DNA from: an uncultured Butyrivibrio sp.
Lineage (GTDB): Bacteria > Bacillota > Clostridia > Lachnospirales > Lachnospiraceae
DNA length: 62,644 bases
Assembly (NCBI RefSeq): GCF_947169445.1
Contig: NZ_CAMVPU010000023.1
Span: 1-62,644 of the forward strand
Direction of reading: 5' to 3'
Shown here: in pieces, positions 18,122 to 24,911 of the stretch
How the letters are laid out: every line of letters begins with the position of its first letter
How positions within the stretch are numbered: position 1 is the first letter of the stretch
The notes under the pieces: generated by a model
Told to the model about the DNA's origin: nothing
Database searches by the model: none
Seen by the model: only the letters and a program-made list of their open reading frames with translations
Program-made: the position numbers and the translations under genes

Positions 18122-18150
18122 AAAATATCACTACCAGCAAACAAAGTCAA
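18122..18150 (-). promoter_or_regulatory. Promoter of the hrcA-grpE-dnaK-dnaJ operon
   Basis: On the minus strand TTGACT (18145-18150), 17-bp spacer, TATTTT (18122-18127). The start site would fall just ahead of CIRCE, so HrcA would block early elongation or open-complex escape. Confidence 0.7.
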
Positions 18151-18195
18151 CCATGCAATTATTAATAAATCATAAACGGGGAAAAAAGAGAAAAG

Positions 18196-18235
18196 AAAAA
18201 AGCCCCAAACATGAGGTAAACTCACGTCCAGAGCC
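18196..18235 (-). terminator. Terminator of the DUF6465 gene
   Basis: A 15-bp stem including G-T pairs (18201-18215 with 18221-18235) around the loop 18216-18220, followed on the minus strand by TTTTTTCTTTT. It insulates the heat-shock operon from the gene upstream. Confidence 0.85.
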
Positions 18236-18263
18236 TTTTAGCAAAATTATTAGAATCCAAAAA

Positions 18264-18728
18264 TCAAAGTCCGTAGTTGCCAAGTTCCTTGTCATTAACT
18301 ACGAAGTAAACTGTATTCTCTTCAGGCTTAACATAAAGATCAAGCTTCTTAACATCTGCAAGGTTCTTGCCCATGTCATACTGATATACGTTCTGAGCAT
18401 TCTCTACAAGAGTATCGAATGTAACGTTTTTATCTGCATACTGAAGAACGATGTTAGCCTTGATAGCTGCGCTCTCAGCCTTAGCTGCCTTCTTAGCAGG
18501 AGCTTTCTTAGTAGCAGGCTTCTTAGCTGCTGCCTTTGTCTCCTTCTTAGGCTCAGCCTTCTTAACTGCAGGCTTCTTAGCTGTTGAAGTTGCCTTCTTA
18601 ACTGCAGGCTTCTTAGCCTCTGCCTTTGCCTCTGTCTTAGCAGGCTCTACCTTCTTAGCTTCAGTTACTGGTGTCTTAGTTGCTACAACAGGTTTTACTG
18701 CTGCCTCTGTCTTCTTAGTCTCGGCCAT
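18264..18728 (-). CDS. DUF6465 family protein with a histone H1-like Lys/Ala/Pro-rich N-terminus
   Basis: 154 residues. Residues ~1-95 are low-complexity Lys/Ala with repeated AKKPAVKKA/AAKKPATKKAP units, like histone H1 tails. The C-terminal ~60 residues form a compact domain (IVLQYADKNVTFDTLVENAQNVYQYD...VYFVVNDKELGNYGL), the DUF6465 module found in Lachnospiraceae. Likely nucleoid- or nucleic-acid-associated because of the basic tail (inference). The ATG at 18728 has GAGGAG seven bases upstream; the ATG at 18746 would contain the ribosome site. Strong promoter and terminator give a one-gene unit. Confidence 0.85.
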   Translation of the reverse strand: MAETKKTEAAVKPVVATKTPVTEAKKVEPAKTEAKAEAKKPAVKKATSTAKKPAVKKAEPKKETKAAAKKPATKKAPAKKAAKAESAAIKANIVLQYADKNVTFDTLVENAQNVYQYDMGKNLADVKKLDLYVKPEENTVYFVVNDKELGNYGL

Positions 18729-18801
18729 TTCTTGTCTCCTCCTCATATGAATACACTTGATTTGTTCAACTCGCTAAAACAATAAAGTCATTACGAAATA
18801 G

Positions 18802-18830
18802 AGTTTACTCTTCTTAAACCGCATTGTCAA
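18802..18830 (-). promoter_or_regulatory. Promoter of the DUF6465 gene
   Basis: Consensus TTGACA (18825-18830), 17-bp spacer and TAAACT (18802-18807) on the minus strand. Confidence 0.75.
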
Positions 18831-18877
18831 CGCATTCTATTATAAAAAATAGTTTATAATTCCCACCAAATGCGGAT

Positions 18878-20065
18878 TTATCTATATACCTCATTCACAA
18901 ACTGCCTAAGTTTCACCATTGCACGCTCTACCTTTTCTGTATCTATGCAATAAGCCATTCTAAAGAACCCCGGTGCTCCGAAACCGTCCGTAGGAACGAA
19001 GATAAGATCATGGTCCTTAGCTTTTTTACAGAATTCTATTGAGCTTTCCTCAAGAGCCTTGGGCATGATATAGAAGGTTCCGCCCGGCTTTACCACTGTA
19101 AATCCAAGGTCTATCAGTGTATCGTAAATGATATTCATGTTTGTCTCGTACACTGAAAGATCTGCTGTCATGCCGCAAACCTTGGCAACCGCCTGCTGGA
19201 TAATGGAAGGAGGACAGTTGTGTCCGGTTCCTCTTGATATCTGTCCGCACATAGGCACGATATATTCTGCCCCGTCGCAGGCCGGATTAACTGCCACATA
19301 ACCGATTCTCTCTCCTGGAAGTGATAATGATTTGGAAAAAGAGTAGCAGCTAAGCGTATTGTCATAGAACTTTGAAACGTATGGTGCATCTGCCCCTTTA
19401 AATACAATTTCTCTGTAAGGCTCATCAGACAAAAGATAAATCGTATGTCCAAACTCTTTTGACTTATCAGTAAGTATCTGAGAAAGTCTCTCAAGAGTCT
19501 TTGTTGAGTAAGCAACTCCGGATGGGTTATTTGGTGTATTTACCAAAACAGCCATCACATTCTCGCCAAGCATTTCCTCGAACTTTTCAAAATTAATCTG
19601 AAAAGACTCTGTATCTGCCGGAACCACACTAAGCTTAAGTCCTGCTCCTGTGATATAAGGACCGTACTCCGGGAAATATGGCGCAAACGCAAGCACTTCG
19701 TCACCCGGCTTCGTAACAGATCTTACTGCATGAGCAATAGCACCTGCTGCTCCCGTTGTAGGAAAAATGTGCTCCGGACCATAATTCATACCGAATCTAA
19801 CATTAAGGGATTTGGCTATTTCTTCCTTATACATAGGATTACCAAGACTTGGTGTATATCCATGAAGAGTCATAGTGTCCTCTTCCTTAAGAAGCCTTAT
19901 CATCTCATCTGTAAACTCCTGCGGTACAGCCACGCTTGGATTTCCAAGACTAAAATCAAACACATTCTCGTACCCAATCTCTTTTCCCCTGGCTGTGGCA
20001 TATTCGGAAAGTTCTCTGATAACCGATTTTGCTCCCAGCATGTTTTTGTACTCCTGATTGATCAT
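18878..20065 (-). CDS. Pyridoxal phosphate-dependent aminotransferase (class I/II)
   Basis: 395 residues, fold type I. Seen: DFSLGNPSVAVP and HGYTPSLG near the N-terminus, TTGAAGAIAHAVRS (phosphate-binding turn), VNTPNNPSGVAYS (Asn/Pro motif), SDEPYREIVF (ring-binding Asp) and the Schiff-base lysine in YSFSKSLSLPGERIGY (Lys245). The arrangement is that of aspartate aminotransferase-like enzymes; amino-acid specificity cannot be read from sequence. It is separated by 266 bp from the small peptide gene upstream, with a terminator and a repeat fragment between, so it appears to be transcribed alone. Confidence 0.93.
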   Translation of the reverse strand: MINQEYKNMLGAKSVIRELSEYATARGKEIGYENVFDFSLGNPSVAVPQEFTDEMIRLLKEEDTMTLHGYTPSLGNPMYKEEIAKSLNVRFGMNYGPEHIFPTTGAAGAIAHAVRSVTKPGDEVLAFAPYFPEYGPYITGAGLKLSVVPADTESFQINFEKFEEMLGENVMAVLVNTPNNPSGVAYSTKTLERLSQILTDKSKEFGHTIYLLSDEPYREIVFKGADAPYVSKFYDNTLSCYSFSKSLSLPGERIGYVAVNPACDGAEYIVPMCGQISRGTGHNCPPSIIQQAVAKVCGMTADLSVYETNMNIIYDTLIDLGFTVVKPGGTFYIMPKALEESSIEFCKKAKDHDLIFVPTDGFGAPGFFRMAYCIDTEKVERAMVKLRQFVNEVYR

Positions 20066-20139
20066 TTCATTCCTCCTCTATATGATTGCATAATAATCAC
20101 TATTCATATACACAGTTTTATCTGTATACTTCAACGATT

Positions 20140-20197
20140 CTGAATCACTTTCTCACGAAATGCGCAACACAGTGCGCATTTCTGTCTGAACAGTAAC
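20140..20197 (+). repeat. Partial copy (3' module) of the dispersed 145-bp element
   Basis: Runs from CTGAATCACTTTCTCACG to the end motif GAACAGTAAC and matches the last ~58 bp of the element at 22928-23072. It contains the hairpin AAATGCGCA...GTGCGCATTT and the exact terminal inverted repeat GAACAGTAAC. Confidence 0.85.
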
Positions 20198-20261
20198 ACG
20201 CTTCTGCATTTGCGGACTATTATAACACACCATCGCTTTAAATTGCAAAAGCGTTTTTTAT

Positions 20262-20297
20262 AAATAAAAAGACCTTCCCATAAAATATAAGAAGGTC
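20262..20297 (-). terminator. Terminator of the leader-peptide gene
   Basis: Stem GACCTTC/GAAGGTC (20271-20277 and 20291-20297) with a 13-nt loop, followed on the minus strand by TTTTTATTT. Confidence 0.9.
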
Positions 20298-20331
20298 CTC
20301 AAATACTTTTCACATCAACACAAATATCATG

Positions 20332-20547
20332 TCAGATCTTGTCGAAAAAATTCGGCTTTTCACCTTTGAACTTATCATTATCGGGCTGACCGCCCGGCAG
20401 TCCTGCTGCAGCAACCTCAAAGAGCTCATCATCTGAAAGCTCAACAGCCTGAGGATGTCTTGACTCAACATCAGCGATCACATCAGCAAGCGCTTTGTTG
20501 CCAGCATACTTCTGATAATCAAAAAGTCTTGATAGCTTGTTCTCCAT
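20332..20547 (-). CDS. Small peptide with a double-glycine-type leader, candidate RiPP/bacteriocin/signal precursor
   Basis: 71 residues. The middle reads ELSDDELFEVAAAGLPGG (36-53), the form of leader helices in Nif11-type, class II lanthipeptide and class II bacteriocin precursors (LSxxELxxVxxG followed by a cleavage-type Gly-Gly). The N-terminal part (MENKLSRLFDYQKYAGNKAL, then an amphipathic helix) is long for a leader. After GG the putative 18-residue core is hydrophilic and contains no Cys, Ser or Thr, so it cannot form lanthionines. It has an excellent ribosome site (GGAGGG, 6 nt), its own promoter and terminator, and lies next to a LytTR regulator. No maturation enzyme or exporter is adjacent. 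The gene is firm; the function is inference. Confidence 0.75.
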   Translation of the reverse strand: MENKLSRLFDYQKYAGNKALADVIADVESRHPQAVELSDDELFEVAAAGLPGGQPDNDKFKGEKPNFFDKI

Positions 20548-20622
20548 TATTATCCCTCCAAATAAAAAGATTTATTCCGAGAAAAGAACTCTCATTAAAT
20601 CATTAGTTTTTGTACTCACCTA

Positions 20623-20651
20623 TTTATACGAATAATAATAGTGGGTGGCAA
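20623..20651 (-). promoter_or_regulatory. Promoter of the leader-peptide gene
   Basis: TTGCCA (20646-20651), 17-bp spacer and TATAAA (20623-20628) on the minus strand, leaving a leader of roughly 70 nt before the ATG. It lies directly after the LytTR gene, so the adjacent regulator could act here (inference). Confidence 0.7.
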
Positions 20652-20675
20652 AAAGATTTTCAATTATTTTATATT

Positions 20676-21374
20676 TCAAAATGTAAACTTAAGAACCAGC
20701 TCACTTAACTGCCTGTAGGTTCCCCTTGGCACCGGGAACTGTGCACCGTCTTCCATGGTGATCGTATCCCTGTTGATCCTTAAGACTTTCTTCAGATTCA
20801 AAATAGTCTTCATTCCCAGAGCATGAAAATATTCAAGAGCGATATCCTCCTGAAGCTCTTTTACCGTACTTCTGACAAGGTAGCTTTTCTGCACTGTCAC
20901 AATTCTCTTATAATGATCCTCCGATTCAATATATAGGATATCATCAGCCGCAATTTTACTGACTTCGCCGCTCTCCCTTACAGTCAGATATCTCTTTTCC
21001 TCTTTCTGACACCCCCTGTCCATGGCGTCAAAAAACTCTTCTTCCAAAATAGGTTTTTCCAGATAATGAACAGCATGAATCCTGAAAGCCTCCTTATAGA
21101 AAGCGTTTGAAGACGTCATAAAAATAATATGTCCATTTTCATCTCTTTTCCTGATTGCTTCGGCCAGTTCTATGCCATTGACTTTATCAATATAAATATC
21201 TAGAAGATAGATGTCATAGGTGCCCTTTTCTATCGCCTCTAAAAGGTCAAAAGAGGAATAAAAAGTCTCAGAACTGATCTCCAATCCGGGATGAGCTCTT
21301 TTATACCTGTCTAAAAGCCCTGTCGCCTCAGCAGCAGAGCTTTTTTCATCATCACATATTGCAAGTCTGTACAT
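20676..21374 (-). CDS. LytTR-family response regulator
   Basis: 232 residues. The receiver domain has the acidic pair ICDDE (Asp8, Asp9), phospho-acceptor in IYLLDIYI (Asp59) and lysine in HYLEKPI (Lys107). A C-terminal LytTR DNA-binding domain (from about residue 130) contains VSKIAADDILYIESEDHYK and LRINRDTITMEDGAQFPVPRG. AgrA-, ComE- and PlnC-type regulators of this class control peptide quorum sensing and bacteriocins. No sensor kinase is nearby; the adjacent peptide gene is a plausible target. It follows the NUDIX gene by 12 bp, so the two are co-transcribed. Confidence 0.93.
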   Translation of the reverse strand: MYRLAICDDEKSSAAEATGLLDRYKRAHPGLEISSETFYSSFDLLEAIEKGTYDIYLLDIYIDKVNGIELAEAIRKRDENGHIIFMTSSNAFYKEAFRIHAVHYLEKPILEEEFFDAMDRGCQKEEKRYLTVRESGEVSKIAADDILYIESEDHYKRIVTVQKSYLVRSTVKELQEDIALEYFHALGMKTILNLKKVLRINRDTITMEDGAQFPVPRGTYRQLSELVLKFTF

Positions 21375-21386
21375 AGCCGCCCCCTG

Positions 21387-22049
21387 TCACATTTCCCACA
21401 TACCACTTGCAAAGTGCATCAACGCAGCCCAGGTGTATACCGAGTAAAAGTGGTCGTGATCATCCATGCCTTTTTTAAGCAGCTCTTTTGCCTTCTCCTT
21501 CGTTACCAGCTCGTAACCATCAAAGCATTCAACTGCCTCGCCTCCGGTCTGATCAAACTCATCCAGATTATCAAGCCTTAGCACCACCTGAACAAGACCA
21601 TTACTCTCATCCGTCATACCGGGAGTGCTGAACAAAAGAGGATTTACCACTGATACGCTGTCCCTACTTAAATCAACTGTAATTCCGGTTTCTTCACGAA
21701 TTTCTCTGATGGCCGTAGCAATAAGCGGCTGCTCTTCATTTTGATCCTCAGGATCCACCAGCCCTGCCGGAACCCCCAAGAGAAATCTTCCCGCAGGATA
21801 TCTGTATTCATAAGACAAAAGAAGCTGCGGCTCTTTGCCCGGAAGCTCCACTATCACAATGCAGCTAACCGCATCAGGAAGCATGGACTTGAACTCATCC
21901 TCTGACTTTACCGCTACCAGATTATCCAAAGGACGTCTTGTAGCATCAAAATAATGGGCACCTTCTGCATATTGAAGGTCAAATACGCGAATGAATTTTT
22001 TATCTAGTATTGTCTCTACGTTTTCTTTTGTTATGACTGGTGCGTCCAT
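21387..22049 (-). CDS. NUDIX hydrolase
   Basis: 220 residues. The Nudix box is recognisable as GLVDPEDQ...ATAIREIREETGI, with a few extra residues between the first Gly and the REIREE core. The rest resembles ADP-ribose/nucleotide-sugar pyrophosphatases (SYEYRYPAGRFLLGVPAGLVD, STPGMTDESNGLVQVVLRL). The ATG at 22049 has AAGGAG six bases upstream. It lies 35 bp after the FRG-domain gene and 12 bp before the LytTR gene, in one probable operon. The substrate cannot be told from sequence. Confidence 0.88.
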   Translation of the reverse strand: MDAPVITKENVETILDKKFIRVFDLQYAEGAHYFDATRRPLDNLVAVKSEDEFKSMLPDAVSCIVIVELPGKEPQLLLSYEYRYPAGRFLLGVPAGLVDPEDQNEEQPLIATAIREIREETGITVDLSRDSVSVVNPLLFSTPGMTDESNGLVQVVLRLDNLDEFDQTGGEAVECFDGYELVTKEKAKELLKKGMDDHDHFYSVYTWAALMHFASGMWEM

Positions 22050-22084
22050 GTTGTTCTCCTTAATTATGCTCGCTAAATGCAGTT

Positions 22085-22888
22085 TTATTTTACCCAGTAA
22101 TGACGCGCTATCCACTTGGAAAGTCCTTCCAAGCCCGGATATACGATTCGCTCACTCATATTGAGCTGATCCAGCATATCCCTGACTCTCCAGCGCAATT
22201 TTTTATCGATAACATATTTGACAGTATCGTGTGTATTCTTATCAAGAAAGCCCTCAATATCCTCTATTCCCATTGGAACCACCGAGAAAAATGAGTGCTG
22301 ATTGATGATTCTCTGATTGAGCGAAGGCGGCTCTATGATCACCATGGCCGAATCCCCCATATCCCGGTCGTACTGTTTAAGGCTGTTTCCAGTAAGCTCT
22401 TTTAACATATCTACCGTAAATATGGTGGAATGCTTGTCATATACCGCATATTTATAGTTATTAGGCAGAAGCTCTACCATCTCCGACATATTGATGCGCC
22501 ACACCATGCAGTCATGCTGGTCCATTTCCTCCAGATTTTCCTCTGTCGTGGCAAAATTAAGACCTACCAGCGCCGACTGTGTCCAGTCGAGAAGCCTTGT
22601 AGGAAGGCCATAGTGCTGCCCCAGGATCATCTGCCTCCAGACCGACTGCCCAATTGTGGGTTCTTCGTTGATGGCATACTTGGCAAAGTTCTCCAGAATA
22701 GCCGGTTCCAAGTGATTCTGTCTGCTCTTACAGCATCTGCTGAGGCTTGTATACATTTTAAAGGAAGAATCCGACATTCCTCTATAAACATACGGGCTTC
22801 GATTCCTATCCAGATCCGCCCTGTATTCCTGCTCTGTCAAAAGAGGCAGTAGCTCTTCCAAAGTATCAATATGAATTTCCTTAATCAT
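22085..22888 (-). CDS. FRG domain-containing protein
   Basis: 267 residues. The F/Y-R-G motif is at residues 35-37 (YVYRGMSDSSFKMYTSLSR), and the second family block is LGQHYGLPTRLLDWTQSALVGLNFAT. FRG proteins are common in accessory regions and their activity is not established. The frame is open to 22975, but those extra codons come from a mobile repeat; the ATG at 22888 with AGGAAGG in front is the natural start. The element at 22928-23072 begins 40 bp upstream, so the promoter must lie in or beyond repeated DNA. Confidence 0.85.
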   Translation of the reverse strand: MIKEIHIDTLEELLPLLTEQEYRADLDRNRSPYVYRGMSDSSFKMYTSLSRCCKSRQNHLEPAILENFAKYAINEEPTIGQSVWRQMILGQHYGLPTRLLDWTQSALVGLNFATTEENLEEMDQHDCMVWRINMSEMVELLPNNYKYAVYDKHSTIFTVDMLKELTGNSLKQYDRDMGDSAMVIIEPPSLNQRIINQHSFFSVVPMGIEDIEGFLDKNTHDTVKYVIDKKLRWRVRDMLDQLNMSERIVYPGLEGLSKWIARHYWVK

Positions 22889-22927
22889 ATGCCTTCCTCG
22901 CTTTGGTTCACCCGTAAACACTCTATA

Positions 22928-23072
22928 GTTACTGTTCACTCGCATACAGCTCGCTCCAGTAACAAATTCGCGCATTCATTCCATATCGACTTCGTCGAAG
23001 GAATGCGCTCACTCCTGAATCACTTTCTCACGAAATGCGCAGCTTAGTGCGCATTTCTGTCTGAACTGTAAC
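22928..23072 (+). repeat. 145-bp MITE-like element, copy 1
   Basis: Bounded by GTTACTGTTC and GAACTGTAAC (9/10 inverted) and flanked on both sides by ACTCTATA (22920-22927 and 23073-23080). Internal hairpins: GTTACTG...CAGTAAC in the first 36 bp, CATTCC...GGAATG around TCGAC-TTC-GTCGA, and AAATGCGCA...TGCGCATTT. No coding capacity. Confidence 0.9.
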
Positions 23073-23080
23073 ACTCTATA

Positions 23081-23225
23081 GTTACTGTTCACTCGCATAC
23101 AGCTCGCTCCAGTAACAAATTCGCGCATTCATTCCATATCGACTTCGTCGAAGGAATGCGCTCACTCCTGAATCACTTTCTCACGAAATGCGCAGCTTAG
23201 TGCGCATTTCTGTCTGAACTATAAC
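23081..23225 (+). repeat. 145-bp MITE-like element, tandem copy 2
   Basis: Identical to copy 1 except for one base in the terminal repeat (GTAAC to ATAAC). The spacing between copies is 153 bp, and a third ACTCTATA follows at 23226-23233, giving direct repeat-element-direct repeat-element-direct repeat. Confidence 0.9.
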
Positions 23226-23246
23226 ACTCTATATACTTATAATATC

Positions 23247-23288
23247 ACAAAAAGAAAACGCAGCGGAACGAATCATCATTCCACTGCG
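23247..23288 (-). terminator. Terminator of the lipoprotein gene
   Basis: 10-bp stem with one G-T pair (CGCAGCGGAA 23259-23268 with TTCCACTGCG 23279-23288), followed on the minus strand by TTTTCTTTTT. Confidence 0.9.
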
Positions 23289-23310
23289 CTCTAGTCGGTT
23301 AATAAGTTTA

Positions 23311-24102
23311 TTATTTAACTGTAACTTTTGTGATGTGTGGGTTAGCACCCTCGTACCAATAAAGGAAGCCCTCTACATCAACTGTCTGTCCAGCCTCAAG
23401 GCCGCTTACAAGATTGTAGAACTCCTCATCTGATCCATTGAGGTAGTACTCAAGGCAGAACTCATAGTTAGCTCCGTCCTTTGAAAGTGTAACATAGATG
23501 TCATCACCAGGCTGCTCGTTCTTGAAAGCAACTGCCTCAACAGTCATATCCTTGAAGGATACAAGCTGGTTCTGGCTGTCGATGAGTTCATCCTTGCCAA
23601 GGAGATCTGTAACATCCTTAGGCTGTGCTACGAAGTTACCATCCTCGATCTCGAATGTAGCATCTACAATCTCAACTTCGCCTGACCACTCAGACTTAAC
23701 ACCTGTAACCTTAATCTTTGTTCCAGGAACAAGCTTGTTGTAATCTTCCTCTGAGCAAGCCATCTCATAGATGAAATAAGCTCCATCCTCATCCTGTGTG
23801 TAGAATGTTCCCTTGTTGTCCCACCATGACTGCTTAGCCTGTACATATGTCTCTACAACAACTTCAGAGTCAAGCTCTGCTGCTACGTAATCAGCGTATG
23901 ACATAACGCCATCAGCCTTAACTTCTTCTGCTACTTCTGCAACTGTCTCTTCTACAGTGCTTGCAGCTTCTGTTGCAACTTCTTCTACTGCAGCTGCTGT
24001 CTCAGTAGCTGTCTCAGTAACTGTTGCTGCTTCCTTACTGCCGCATCCAACGAATGCAAGAGCAAGGCCCATTGCCAATACTACGGTTAATGTCTTCTTC
24101 AT
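23311..24102 (-). CDS. Secreted lipoprotein, probable tandem OB-fold-like domains
   Basis: 263 residues. Lipobox in MGLALAFVGCGSKEAA (Cys after the n/h region), then an Ala/Glu/Thr/Val-rich linker to about residue 70. The folded part has two similar beta-rich units (VVVETYVQAKQSWWDNKGTFY...KVTGVKSEWSGEVEI and DMTVEAVAFKNEQ...VDVEGFLYWYEGANPHITKV), a pattern seen in OB-fold nucleic-acid or carbohydrate-binding lipoproteins. Function unknown. The ATG at 24102 has GGAGG six bases upstream; longer frames to 24189 are not supported. It has its own promoter and terminator. Confidence 0.85.
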   Translation of the reverse strand: MKKTLTVVLAMGLALAFVGCGSKEAATVTETATETAAAVEEVATEAASTVEETVAEVAEEVKADGVMSYADYVAAELDSEVVVETYVQAKQSWWDNKGTFYTQDEDGAYFIYEMACSEEDYNKLVPGTKIKVTGVKSEWSGEVEIVDATFEIEDGNFVAQPKDVTDLLGKDELIDSQNQLVSFKDMTVEAVAFKNEQPGDDIYVTLSKDGANYEFCLEYYLNGSDEEFYNLVSGLEAGQTVDVEGFLYWYEGANPHITKVTVK

Positions 24103-24188
24103 AATATTCCTCCTATTATGTGTGGGGATTTCCCCAAGTTTCACATAGTCTGACAGCACAACCATCAGGCCATGCATTAAACAATGCA

Positions 24189-24217
24189 ATTATACAAGCA
24201 TTATTTCACAATTTCAA
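24189..24217 (-). promoter_or_regulatory. Promoter of the lipoprotein gene
   Basis: TTGAAA (24212-24217), 17-bp spacer and consensus TATAAT (24189-24194) on the minus strand. Confidence 0.8.
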
Positions 24218-24234
24218 ACACATATTTAAAAAAT

Positions 24235-24905
24235 CCGCCCCGCCACCACAGCAGAGTGCGCATTTCTGTCTGAACAGTAACCAGCAGTCTACGTTCAAAC
24301 ACCAAGTTTTTCTTACCCCTCACGCTCCCGTGTTCATGGCTTTTTAAAGCATTTGAAGAATTCCATGGCTCAAAACTCGCATCCTAGGCCGCTTTCAAGC
24401 AGGTGCTTTTTCGCCGCGAGTCTTAGATGGCAAATGCCATTTCTAATGTTCGCAAAGCACCCTTTCCTGCGCCCTCGGAGGACTTGTTTGCAGCAGGGCG
24501 ATAAATATACTTTTATTAAGAAAATGCCATACAGGTGCGTAGCACCTTAATAACGAGAAGGAATCTACTTCTTCAAGCTTGCTTGGAAGATAGATTCCTT
24601 CTCGTTGTATACGCTCGCTATGCGAGCTATGGCATTTTCTGTTTTATATCTTAGATTCGCCCTGCAAGTTTTGGCCTACGAGCGGCGCATTGAACGAAAG
24701 GGTGCGCGAACATCTAAGAAATGTTTCATTTGTCAGTGACGAGCGAGAAAAGCACTGCGCGAAAGAAGGCCGTCGGATGCTCAAACATGTTGAGCCATGG
24801 CGGGAATTCTTCGAAAGCTTTAGAAAGCTCATGAACTCATGGGAGCTTTCACAGGTGCGAAAAACTTGGCTGTTAGTCACTTGGGCTGCTGTGGCGGCGG
24901 GGCGG
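24235..24905. repeat. ~670-bp imperfect fold-back (inverted repeat) element
   Basis: The two halves are reverse complements that are perfect near the centre and decay outward. Paired blocks: 24552-24567 with 24591-24606 (16/16); 24519-24531 with 24628-24640 (13/13); 24493-24501 with 24657-24665; 24457-24466 with 24696-24705; 24355-24364 with 24803-24812; 24302-24312 with 24859-24869; 24235-24254 with 24886-24905 (19/20). Two small hairpins sit symmetrically in the core (24533-24547 and 24613-24627). It fills the gap between the lipoprotein and the solute-binding protein genes. ORFs inside it lack ribosome sites and are not believed. Confidence 0.88.
24255..24281 (+). repeat. 27-bp end fragment of the 145-bp element inside the fold-back
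   Basis: AGTGCGCATTTCTGTC...GAACAGTAAC equals the 3' end of the element and is flanked by CAGCAG at 24249-24254 and 24282-24287. The opposite arm of the fold-back has only one CAGCAG at this position, so this arm carries an insertion. Confidence 0.75.
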
Positions 24906-24911
24906 TTGCTT

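Noticed and set aside
20234..20259. Plus-strand hairpin CGCTTT...AAAGCG with T-run
   Set aside because: It has terminator form, but no plus-strand gene ends upstream of it; it may be accidental.
22889..22975. N-terminal extension of the FRG gene
   Set aside because: The added codons run into the 145-bp repeat and precede a good start codon with a ribosome site at 22888.
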